This document shows, in pieces, positions 1-5,800 of a stretch of 5,800 bases of DNA. Below the pieces are notes generated by a model, which was not told where the DNA came from, ran no database searches, and was given only the letters and a program-made list of their open reading frames with translations. The DNA is taken from positions 1 through 5,800 of the forward strand of contig JAGTVF010000230.1 of the NCBI GenBank assembly GCA_018224315.1, in the 5' to 3' direction. Positions within the stretch are counted from its first letter, which is position 1, and the number at the start of each line of letters is the position of its first letter. Both the position numbers and the translations under genes were made by a program. Source of the stretch: Desulfobacterales bacterium. Its GTDB lineage: Bacteria > Desulfobacterota > Desulfobacteria > Desulfobacterales > Desulfosalsimonadaceae.

Positions 1-2243
1 CGGCGGCCGATGTTGTTTCCGCTGTGCACCGCAATTCCCAGATCCGCGGCAGCCAGGGCCGGGGCGTCGTTGATCCCGTCGCCCACCATGGCGGCAAAAT
101 AACCCCGGGTTTTCAAATCCGTTACAAAATCCGCCTTATCCGCAGGGGTCATATCGCCCCGGCTCTTGTCAATGCCAAGGGCCCGGCCCACGGCTTCGGC
201 GGTCTGCGTGCTGTCTCCGGAAACCAGGGCCACCTGCATGCCCTGGTCTTTTAAGGCCCGGACCAGTCCGGAAGCCGACTGCCCGGGCAGATCCCCGAAA
301 CAAAAAATGCCTGCGGCAATGCCGTCCACAGACATATACACATAAGACAGATAGGGGGTCTGCGTCAACTCCGGGATGCCGGGCCGTTTTTCCGCTTCCT
401 GGATTTCCCGGCCCAAAAACGTCTCCGAGCCCATCCGGACCCGCTTCTGGTCCATGTGCCCGCAAATCCCGTTTTCCGCTTCAATCACATCCGAGACATG
501 GGCGGGTGCGATTTTCTGTTTTTCTGCGGCATCCAGTACGGCTCCGGCCACCCGGTGGCCGGAGCCGGCCTCCAGGCCCGCGGCCATGGCAATAAGCTGA
601 TCTGTATTCCATTTGCCAATCGGATGAACATCCACCAGCTTCCAGTTGCCGGCGGTCAGGGTGCCGGTTTTGTCAAACACCACGGCATTGACCCGTCCCA
701 TGCGTTCAAACGCGGTAAAATCATGAATGAGAAGGCCCCTTTGCGCCGCCAGGGAAATCCCGGCCACCCGGGCAAGGGGTATGGCCACGCCCAGGGCGCA
801 CGGACAGGAAATCACCAGCACGGTCACCGCCCGGATCAAAGACTCGCGAAAATCCAGGCCTGCGGCAAACCAGGCCGCACCGGTCAATACCGCCAGCAGC
901 ACCACTGCGGGCACAAAATACCGAAGCACCCGCTCGGATGCATCCTCCACCCCGGTCTTTTTTGCCAGGGCATCTTCCATGACGGATATCAATTGACCGG
1001 CCGTGGACGCCTCTGCAACGGCTGTTGCCCGAACCCGAAGATCCCCGCTGATCAGCCGGGTGCCGCTGCTGACCGGATCACCCGCATTTTTGGCCACCGG
1101 CCGGGCCTCTCCTGTGAGCGTACTTTCATCCGCCCGCCCCTGCCCGGATACCACCACGCCGTCTGCAGCCACGGCATCATTTTCCAAAACCCGGAAGACA
1201 TCGCCTTGGCCAAGCATCCGGGCATCCACAAACCGCCCGCCGGGGCTGTCATCGGTGCAGATCCGGACCTTTTTGGGCAGCAGGTCAAACACCCCGGAAA
1301 TCCGGGCCTGGATTTTGTCTTTGACCCACTGCTCAGCCGCCTTGCCGCCAAGCACCAGGGTGATGAGCATGGATGCGGTGTCAAAATAGAGATGAATGCT
1401 GTTGTGATAAAAATGATAAAGGCTGAAAAAAAAGGCCGCACCCGCCCCCAGGGAAATTAAGGCCTCCATGCCCGGGGCGCCGGCGAGCACCCCGGAAAAC
1501 GCCTTTTTGTGAATGGGGGCCCCGCCGTAAACAAACACAATGGCGGCCATCACCAGAATCGGCCAGGAAATATATGCGGTGCCGGCTGCGGAAAGCTCGG
1601 TAAAAAAACCGGAATACAGGGCAAAAGAAAGCATCATCACGTTCATGGTCAAAAAAACGCAGACCCCCAGCCGCAGATAGGCCGCAGCCGCTGCCCCGCC
1701 GGTGCCCTCCCCGGCCGGGGCAGCCTGGTAGCCGAGTTTGGCAATGGTCTTGAAAATCTTGTGAGGGGCGTTTTTCACCGGGTCATAGACCACCTTTGCC
1801 CGGTCTGTCACAAACCGGCAGTCCGCGCTGAAAACCCCGGGCTGCTGCCGGAGGGATTCCTCGATCACCCAGGCGCATGCCGGACACCACATGCCGTGCA
1901 AATCCAGATCCAGGGTCAGGCACCGGTCTGATAAAACCCCGGGATTCTCACTGGCCGCCTGCCCTGTTTCAGCCGTTTCCGGTTTGGCCGCCCCGGCCTT
2001 TTGACCGTCCTCCCGCTGTTCCAGATCCTGCTGGGATGCCGGAATGATCCCGGCGTCCATACACCGCTGAAAAATCTCGGTTTCCCGGAATGCGGCCGGA
2101 TCCGTGGTCCCCGAGGCCTCCAGGATCATTGAATACACCTGCCGGCAGCCGTGGCAGCAAAACACGAGCCTGCGCCCGTCTATCTTGTCTTCCACGGCTG
2201 TCCGCCGTATCACCAGACCGCACAAATCACAGGTTTGCTTCAT
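1..2243 (-). CDS. CcoI/FixI-like copper-translocating P1B-type ATPase (partial, C-terminus off the left edge)
   Basis: This is an inner-membrane heavy-metal pump that uses ATP hydrolysis to export metal, most likely Cu(I). The 747 visible codons are open throughout. Domains in order: a Cys-rich N-terminal metal-binding domain (C5, C8, then FCCHGC with C29, C30, C33); a polar Gln/Glu/Ala linker (about 70-100); one HMA domain with GMWCPAC (C120, C123); membrane segments near 194-212, 225-241, 258-276 and 285-299; actuator TGE (377-379); a CPC metal site in the membrane (480-482); the phosphorylated Asp of DKTGT (D524); and GDGINDAP (721-728). The paired N-terminal domains are typical of CcoI/FixI, which supply copper to cbb3 oxidase; a general CopA-type exporter is the alternative. 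The last one or two membrane helices are missing. ATG at 2243 is the first ATG after an in-frame stop at 2295-2297; the ribosome site is weak. Odd: the nucleotide-domain His (H563) is followed by Arg, not Pro. Confidence 0.95.
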   Translation of the reverse strand, partial: MKQTCDLCGLVIRRTAVEDKIDGRRLVFCCHGCRQVYSMILEASGTTDPAAFRETEIFQRCMDAGIIPASQQDLEQREDGQKAGAAKPETAETGQAASENPGVLSDRCLTLDLDLHGMWCPACAWVIEESLRQQPGVFSADCRFVTDRAKVVYDPVKNAPHKIFKTIAKLGYQAAPAGEGTGGAAAAAYLRLGVCVFLTMNVMMLSFALYSGFFTELSAAGTAYISWPILVMAAIVFVYGGAPIHKKAFSGVLAGAPGMEALISLGAGAAFFFSLYHFYHNSIHLYFDTASMLITLVLGGKAAEQWVKDKIQARISGVFDLLPKKVRICTDDSPGGRFVDARMLGQGDVFRVLENDAVAADGVVVSGQGRADESTLTGEARPVAKNAGDPVSSGTRLISGDLRVRATAVAEASTAGQLISVMEDALAKKTGVEDASERVLRYFVPAVVLLAVLTGAAWFAAGLDFRESLIRAVTVLVISCPCALGVAIPLARVAGISLAAQRGLLIHDFTAFERMGRVNAVVFDKTGTLTAGNWKLVDVHPIGKWNTDQLIAMAAGLEAGSGHRVAGAVLDAAEKQKIAPAHVSDVIEAENGICGHMDQKRVRMGSETFLGREIQEAEKRPGIPELTQTPYLSYVYMSVDGIAAGIFCFGDLPGQSASGLVRALKDQGMQVALVSGDSTQTAEAVGRALGIDKSRGDMTPADKADFVTDLKTRGYFAAMVGDGINDAPALAAADLGIAVHSGNNIGR

Positions 2244-2286
2244 ATTCCGGGCAAACTTTCCAGACAGGAAAAAGATGGGTTCTCTG

Positions 2287-2316
2287 TTGAACAATCAGCA
2301 TCCAAACTTGTATAAA
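2287..2316 (+). promoter_or_regulatory. Possible second, upstream sigma70-like promoter
   Basis: TTGAAC (2287-2292) and TATAAA (2311-2316) are separated by 18 bp on the plus strand. The -10 matches consensus at five of six positions and the -35 at four of six. It would start transcription near 2323 and give mazEF a long leader. The region is AT-rich, so a chance match is quite possible. Confidence 0.25.
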
Positions 2317-2364
2317 GAAAAATACCATGAAAGCAGTGTAAAGACAAATTATTGCCGGACGCTA

Positions 2365-2378
2365 TGCATGCTGATGCA
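2365..2378. repeat. Short inverted repeat in the intergenic region
   Basis: TGCAT (2365-2369) and ATGCA (2374-2378) are perfect 5-bp inverted arms around a 4-bp centre. It lies about 50 bp upstream of the main promoter -35 box. It could be a minor regulator site, but it is short enough to be chance. Confidence 0.25.
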
Positions 2379-2409
2379 GCAAAGGACAAAATAAAACGAC
2401 ATTGACCAA

Positions 2410-2422
2410 AATTTTTAAAATT
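2410..2422. promoter_or_regulatory. AT-only palindrome just upstream of the -35 box (UP-element-like)
   Basis: AATTTT and AAAATT form perfect 6-bp arms around one T, and the block is entirely A/T. It ends 2 bp before the TTGACT box at 2425. This is the position of UP elements that contact the RNA polymerase alpha subunit, so it may strengthen the mazEF promoter. Function is inferred from position and composition only. Confidence 0.35.
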
Positions 2423-2424
2423 GT

Positions 2425-2453
2425 TTGACTTCCGGCAACAAGGTAATTACAAT
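2425..2453 (+). promoter_or_regulatory. Sigma70-type promoter of mazEF
   Basis: TTGACT (2425-2430) and TACAAT (2448-2453) each match the consensus at five of six positions and are separated by the ideal 17 bp. Transcription would start near 2460, about 26 bases before the antitoxin ATG. An AT-rich block lies directly upstream and an inverted repeat covers the -10 box, so the promoter is probably strong but repressible. Confidence 0.7.
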
Positions 2454-2465
2454 GTATCCACATTG
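2450..2465. promoter_or_regulatory. Candidate MazE/MazEF operator (inverted repeat over the -10 box)
   Basis: CAATGT (2450-2455) and ACATTG (2460-2465) are perfect 6-bp inverted arms around ATCC. The repeat covers the second half of the -10 hexamer and the predicted start site. Toxin-antitoxin operons of this type are usually repressed by the dimeric antitoxin alone or with the toxin, and a palindrome here would block RNA polymerase. A further ACATTGA half-site occurs at 2399-2405. The sequence shows the palindrome; binding by MazE is inferred. Confidence 0.45.
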
Positions 2466-2471
2466 AACAAT

Positions 2472-2477
2472 AAAGGA
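2472..2477 (+). promoter_or_regulatory. Ribosome binding site of mazE
   Basis: AAAGGA ends 8 bases before the ATG at 2486, a good Shine-Dalgarno match and spacing. An in-frame TAA at 2471-2473 rules out any earlier start, so the site and the stop together fix the mazE start codon. Confidence 0.7.
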
Positions 2478-2485
2478 CAAGTCTT

Positions 2486-2737
2486 ATGAGGGCGCGTATC
2501 ATAAAAATAGGCAACTCCCAGGGGCTGCGCATCCCGAAGCCCATCCTTGACCAAACCGGTATTACCAACGACGTTGAAATTGAGGTTGAAAAAGACCAAA
2601 TCATCATTCGACCGGTCAAGAATGTGCGTGAAGGCTGGGATGCCGCTTTCAGGGCCATGGGAGAAAGAGGCGACGACGAACCGATCTTTGACAGCAACAT
2701 TTCACATTCATGGGATGAAGAAGAATGGCAATGGTAG
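2486..2737 (+). CDS. mazE: MazE-family antitoxin (SpoVT/AbrB-type DNA-binding fold)
   Basis: This 83-residue protein should neutralise the MazF toxin encoded just downstream and repress the operon. Residues 1-45 fit the AbrB/MazE swapped-hairpin fold: a basic first strand (RARIIKIGNSQGLRIPK), a short helix (PILDQTGI) and the strands VEIEVEKDQIIIRPV. The IGNSQGLRIPK stretch is the family's DNA-contacting signature. The C-terminal half (about 46-83) is acidic and rich in Trp and Phe (PIFDSN, SWDEEEWQW), the usual kind of disordered tail that lies over the toxin's RNA groove. Length is typical of MazE (about 75-85 residues). The last 13 bases overlap mazF, so translation is probably coupled. The start is fixed by the good ribosome site and a preceding in-frame stop. 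GC content is lower than in the flanking minus-strand genes. Confidence 0.92.
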   Translation: MRARIIKIGNSQGLRIPKPILDQTGITNDVEIEVEKDQIIIRPVKNVREGWDAAFRAMGERGDDEPIFDSNISHSWDEEEWQW

Positions 2738-3054
2738 TAAAGCGTTTTGATGTTTATCTGATAAACCCTGATCCTGCCATTGGTTCTGAAATTCAAAAAA
2801 CCAGACCTTGTTTGGTGATTTCTCCGGATGAAATGAACCGGAATATCCAAACGGTCATTGTTGCCCCCATGACTTCCGCCCGAAAAGAATATCCAACCCG
2901 TGTTTCCTACACTTTTCAAAGGAAAAAGGGACAAATTGTTTTGGACCAGTTACAAACGATAGATAAGGCACGCCTTATCAGGAAGCTTGGCACAATTGAT
3001 CCAAAAGACCAGTTGGAAGTGATTTCGATCCTGCAGAGATTATTTGCCTTTTAA
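2725..3054 (+). CDS. mazF: MazF/PemK-family endoribonuclease toxin
   Basis: This 109-residue toxin is predicted to cut single-stranded RNA at short specific sequences and stop translation when not bound by MazE. Visible family signatures are the N-terminal strand (KRFDVYLINPDPAIGSE), the KTRPCLVIS strand carrying the expected catalytic Arg (R27), VAPMTS carrying the expected catalytic Thr (T50), and QIVLDQLQTIDKARL (about 70-84), part of the core barrel and dimer surface. Length is normal and both catalytic residues are present, so the toxin appears active. It overlaps mazE by 13 bp from ATG 2725; a second in-frame ATG at 2731 would give a protein two residues shorter. The purine-rich GAAGAAG before ATG 2725 is a weak ribosome site, so coupled translation with mazE is likely. 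The cleavage sequence cannot be predicted from here. It ends 8 bp from the convergent RND gene. Confidence 0.95.
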   Translation: MAMVVKRFDVYLINPDPAIGSEIQKTRPCLVISPDEMNRNIQTVIVAPMTSARKEYPTRVSYTFQRKKGQIVLDQLQTIDKARLIRKLGTIDPKDQLEVISILQRLFAF

Positions 3055-3062
3055 CCGTAAAA

Positions 3063-5800
3063 TCAGGAACGCAGACCGGTGATATCTTCCACAACCAGAT
3101 AGAGACAGGGCACGATGACCAAAATGATGGAAGTGGCAAACACGATGCCAAAACCCAGGGAAATGGCCATGGGAATGAGATAGGCGGCCTGACGGGAGGT
3201 TTCCAGGATGATGGGGGTCAGGCCCCCGAATGTGGTCAGGGTGGTGAGCGCGATGGGCCGGAACCGCCGCAGCCCGGCCTGGTGAATGGCATCAAATGCC
3301 GAATGCAGGACTCTTTTTTTATTGGCGTAATGAATCATGATCAATGAATCGTTGACCACCACGCCTGACAGGGCGATGATCCCCATGAGGCTGATCAGTG
3401 ACAAATCAAAGCCCAACAGGATGTGGCCGGCCACCGCGCCCACGATCCCGAAGGGAATGGCGGTCATCACGATCAGCGGCTGGATATAGCTTGCAAATAT
3501 CACCGCCAGCAGCCCGTAAATCACGGCCATGGCCATGATAAAACCACCCCGCAGCGCAGCGGTGGATTGTCTCATCTCGGCCTCGCCGCCCTGAAACGTC
3601 CAGGTAATACCGGGATAATCCGCCCTCAGCCCGGGCAGCACATCACCCCGGATCTCATTCATCACCCTTGTAATGGCGCTTTTGGGCTCAACGGCCATGC
3701 TTACGGTGACCACGCGCCGGCCGTCGCGCCGGTTGATGGAGGTATAGGCCACGCCGGCATTAAGCTGGGCAATATCTGTAAACGGCACTTCCATGCCCGC
3801 ATCCGTGCGGATGACCAGATCCTGGAGGTGATAGAGCCCTTTGCGCTCGGATTCCGGCAGCTTTACCCGCACTTCCACCTCGTTTGCCCCCCGGAGCTGG
3901 CGTATGGCCTCTGCCCCGTAAAAAGCGTGGCGCAGCTGGCGGCCCACATCTGACGGGGTCAGGCCCAGGCTCCGGCCCTCGGGCATGAGGGTAAAATCAA
4001 ACTGGGTCTTGCCCTTTTCGTAATTGTCCCGGACATCCCGGGCGGCCTGGAAAACCGCAATGCGTTCTGAAAAAGCAATGCTTGCCTCCTCGAGCACATC
4101 GATGTCACTGTGGCTCAGATCCACGCTCACATCCGGTCGGTGCCCCCCGGGGCCGCGCTCGGCCTCAAAGGTGATCTGGTCCACGCCCTTGATGTCGCCG
4201 ATTTCCTTCCGCCACAGTTCTATGACGTCAGCAGCGGTCATTTCACGCTCGCCGGGCGGCTTCATCACAATTTCAACATCAATAAAATTCTGACCGCGCA
4301 CGTTTGTTTTCACCCCCTCGGCCACCCGCTGCAGATCGTGTCTTTCAAACATGCCCAGGGTGGATTCGGTGATTTGATCGGCCACTTGTGCGGCCTGATC
4401 CGGGGTGGTGTCCACCGGCAGGGTCACGCCGGCCTCGATTTCATCTGCTGACACTTCAGGCATCATGATCATGCCCATATGCCCGCTGTAGGCATAACCG
4501 CCCACCACCAGCAGCAGCGTCAGGGCCGCGGAAAGGGTGATGTATCGATAGCGCAGGCAAAATTCCAGAAATCCCCGGTACCAGTGGTCCACAAACCGGT
4601 TAAACCCGGCTGCAAATGCCTGCTGCCATGCGTGCAGCCGCGCGCCGGGCCCGGTGCTTCCTCCTGTGCCGCTGTGGGCCAGATGGGCCGGAAGAATAAA
4701 CATGGCTTCAAACAAAGAAACCGCCAGCACAATGATGACCACCGCCGGAAGCGACCACCAGAATTTGCCCATTATTCCGGGCACAAACATCAGCGGCACA
4801 AAGGCCACGATGTTTGTCAGGATACTAAATGTCACGGGCCCGGCCATTTCCCGGGCGCCGTTGATGGCCGCAGGCAAAAACCCGCTTCCCTGCTGCCGCT
4901 GTTCATAGATGTTTTCCCCCACCACAATGGCATCATCGACTACAATGCCAAGGGCTACGAGAAAGGCAAACATGGAGATCATGTTGATGCTCACCCCGGC
5001 AAGCGGCAAAAACATCAGGCCGCCCACAAAGGAGATGGCCATTCCCATCATCACCCAGAAGGCCAGCCGGTATTCCAGAAACACCGCCAGAATGCCAAGA
5101 ACAATAAACAGCCCGATCACCCCGTTTTTCAAAAGAAGGGAAAGGCGCTGGCCATAGTCATCGGCCCGGTTGCTGTCAATGCGGGTCTGGACCCCGGGGG
5201 GAAGTGCTGTTTCAAACGCTTCAAGAACACTGCTCACCGCGCCGGCCACCTCCAAAGGATCCTGGCTTCCCACCCGGAAGACCTCGATTTCCACTGAAGG
5301 CTGCCGGTTGTAACGGGAATGGAAACCCGCTTCTTCAAACCCGTCAGTGATTTTGGCCATTTCGGCCAGCTTGACCCCGGATCCCGATTGGGACGGGACA
5401 ATCTCGATCTGCCCGAACTCATGGGCCCATTGCCGGCGCTCCTTCATGCGCAGAAGAATCTCGCCGCCGGCGGTTTCCAGGGCTCCGGCGGGAATGTCGC
5501 GACTCGAGGCCTCTATGATCCCGGCCACCTGACCCGGGGTCAGGCCGTATTCCCGCAATGTATCCCGGGGGATTTCCACATGGGTGACATAATCGGGCAC
5601 ATTTCCAAGCTCCACCTGGGTGACGGCCTGATGGGCGAGCAGCAAATCCCTTAACCGTTCAGCCAGGATCCGAAGGGTCCAGATATCCACATCCCCGTAA
5701 AGACCAATTTCCATAACATCGCGCCGGGGATCCAGCAGCCGGACCTCGGGCTCTTCGATATTGTCGGGAAAGGTCCGGATCCGGTTGACCGCCTGGTCAA
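3063..5800 (-). CDS. RND-family efflux transporter permease subunit (partial, N-terminus off the right edge)
   Basis: This inner-membrane proton-driven pump should form a trimer and work with a periplasmic adaptor and an outer-membrane channel. The window holds 912 codons and two extra bases, stop included; about 115-120 N-terminal residues, including TM1, are missing by comparison with AcrB. The frame stays open through the right edge, so the Met codon at 5714 is internal. Numbering from the first full codon (5798): periplasmic domain to about 185, TM2-TM6 about 200-370, TM7 about 415-435, a second periplasmic domain, then TM8-TM12 to the C-terminus. TM4 carries [13 protein letters not shown] with the proton-carrying Asp pair (D288, D289). 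TM10 reads [10 protein letters not shown], with Asn (N816) where AcrB has its essential Lys. TM11 keeps the Thr in RPIALTTL. The TM4 motif resembles hydrophobe/amphiphile pumps rather than CzcA/CusA metal pumps, but the substrate is unknown. Adaptor genes may lie to the right. Confidence 0.96.
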   Translation of the reverse strand, partial: DQAVNRIRTFPDNIEEPEVRLLDPRRDVMEIGLYGDVDIWTLRILAERLRDLLLAHQAVTQVELGNVPDYVTHVEIPRDTLREYGLTPGQVAGIIEASSRDIPAGALETAGGEILLRMKERRQWAHEFGQIEIVPSQSGSGVKLAEMAKITDGFEEAGFHSRYNRQPSVEIEVFRVGSQDPLEVAGAVSSVLEAFETALPPGVQTRIDSNRADDYGQRLSLLLKNGVIGLFIVLGILAVFLEYRLAFWVMMGMAISFVGGLMFLPLAGVSINMISMFAFLVALGIVVDDAIVVGENIYEQRQQGSGFLPAAINGAREMAGPVTFSILTNIVAFVPLMFVPGIMGKFWWSLPAVVIIVLAVSLFEAMFILPAHLAHSGTGGSTGPGARLHAWQQAFAAGFNRFVDHWYRGFLEFCLRYRYITLSAALTLLLVVGGYAYSGHMGMIMMPEVSADEIEAGVTLPVDTTPDQAAQVADQITESTLGMFERHDLQRVAEGVKTNVRGQNFIDVEIVMKPPGEREMTAADVIELWRKEIGDIKGVDQITFEAERGPGGHRPDVSVDLSHSDIDVLEEASIAFSERIAVFQAARDVRDNYEKGKTQFDFTLMPEGRSLGLTPSDVGRQLRHAFYGAEAIRQLRGANEVEVRVKLPESERKGLYHLQDLVIRTDAGMEVPFTDIAQLNAGVAYTSINRRDGRRVVTVSMAVEPKSAITRVMNEIRGDVLPGLRADYPGITWTFQGGEAEMRQSTAALRGGFIMAMAVIYGLLAVIFASYIQPLIVMTAIPFGIVGAVAGHILLGFDLSLISLMGIIALSGVVVNDSLIMIHYANKKRVLHSAFDAIHQAGLRRFRPIALTTLTTFGGLTPIILETSRQAAYLIPMAISLGFGIVFATSIILVIVPCLYLVVEDITGLRS

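Larger units (their letters stand above)
2287..2480. repeat. Two 9-bp direct repeats in the intergenic region
   Basis: TTGAACAAT occurs at 2287-2295 and 2463-2471. AAAGGACAA occurs at 2381-2389 and 2472-2480. The downstream copies are directly adjacent and form the mazE leader, while the upstream copies are 85 bases apart. They could be remnants of duplication or repeated regulator sites. In such a short AT-rich region one such repeat would not surprise, but two is slightly more than expected. Confidence 0.4.

Noticed and set aside
456..1460. 334-codon plus-strand open frame inside the ATPase gene
   Set aside because: It runs antisense to conserved ATPase motifs, and its translation is rich in Gly, His, Pro and Gln as expected from the reverse of a GC-rich gene.
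2309..2342. Promoter for the ATPase on the minus strand (TATACA at 2314-2309, TTTACA at 2342-2337)
   Set aside because: Each hexamer is reasonable alone, but the spacer is 22 bp, and no good -35 lies at 16-18 bp from TATACA. I could not support any promoter for the ATPase.
2362..2934. 190-codon open frame on the minus strand across mazE and most of mazF
   Set aside because: It lies antisense to two clearly recognised genes, its translation looks like no known family, and it has no convincing ribosome site. It is a shadow frame.
3049..3062. TTTTA-ACCG-TAAAA hairpin as a bidirectional terminator
   Set aside because: The stem is five A/T pairs with no G/C content, too weak to act as an intrinsic terminator.
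3311..3320. Run of T (A on the coding strand) in the RND gene as a frameshift site
   Set aside because: The frame is intact on both sides and the run encodes a plausible Asn-Lys-Lys-Arg loop after TM10, so there is no sign of frameshifting.
4479..5297. 272-codon plus-strand open frame inside the RND gene
   Set aside because: It is antisense to the conserved TM2-TM7 region of the pump and its His/Gln/Lys/Gly-rich translation is typical of a shadow frame.
5712..5714. ATG at 5714 as the start of the RND protein
   Set aside because: The same frame continues upstream to the window edge with RND-like sequence (for example [13 protein letters not shown]), and starting at 5714 would remove TM1 and part of the first periplasmic domain.

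Overview
The window suggests a GC-rich Gram-negative bacterium. An RND inner-membrane efflux pump implies an outer membrane, and the flanking genes are rich in GCC, CTG, CGG and GTG codons. The gene styles would fit a Desulfobacterota (sulfate-reducer-like) genome, but that assignment is only an impression and no marker gene is present.

Layout, left to right. Positions 1-2243 (minus strand) hold the first 747 codons of a copper-type P1B ATPase. It resembles CcoI/FixI: an N-terminal Cys-rich metal-binding domain, then one HMA domain, then the P-type core with CPC, DKTGT and GDGINDAP motifs. Its C-terminus lies beyond the left edge. Positions 2244-2485 are an AT-rich intergenic region between divergent genes. 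It carries a strong sigma70-type promoter for the plus-strand genes, an inverted repeat over the -10 box that is a good operator candidate, and several short repeats. Positions 2486-3054 (plus strand) hold a type II toxin-antitoxin pair: a MazE-like AbrB-fold antitoxin and a MazF endoribonuclease toxin, overlapping by 13 bp. Positions 3063-5800 (minus strand) hold an RND-family efflux permease, complete at its C-terminus and running off the right edge at its N-terminus. It converges with mazF across an 8-bp gap.

The ATPase and the RND pump are both on the minus strand and both GC-rich. The mazEF cassette sits between them on the opposite strand with clearly lower GC, which looks like a compact module inserted between two host genes. 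The ATPase and the pump could both belong to metal or xenobiotic handling, but the RND protein does not show the heavy-metal (CzcA/CusA) TM4 signature, so a shared pathway is not established. The toxin-antitoxin pair is expected to autoregulate through MazE or MazE-MazF binding at its promoter.

I see no clearly new system here. The points most worth checking are an unusual His-Arg in place of His-Pro in the ATPase nucleotide-binding domain, the missing TM10 lysine in the RND pump, and the operator-like palindrome in front of mazEF. I see no RNA genes, CRISPR arrays, IS elements or attachment sites.
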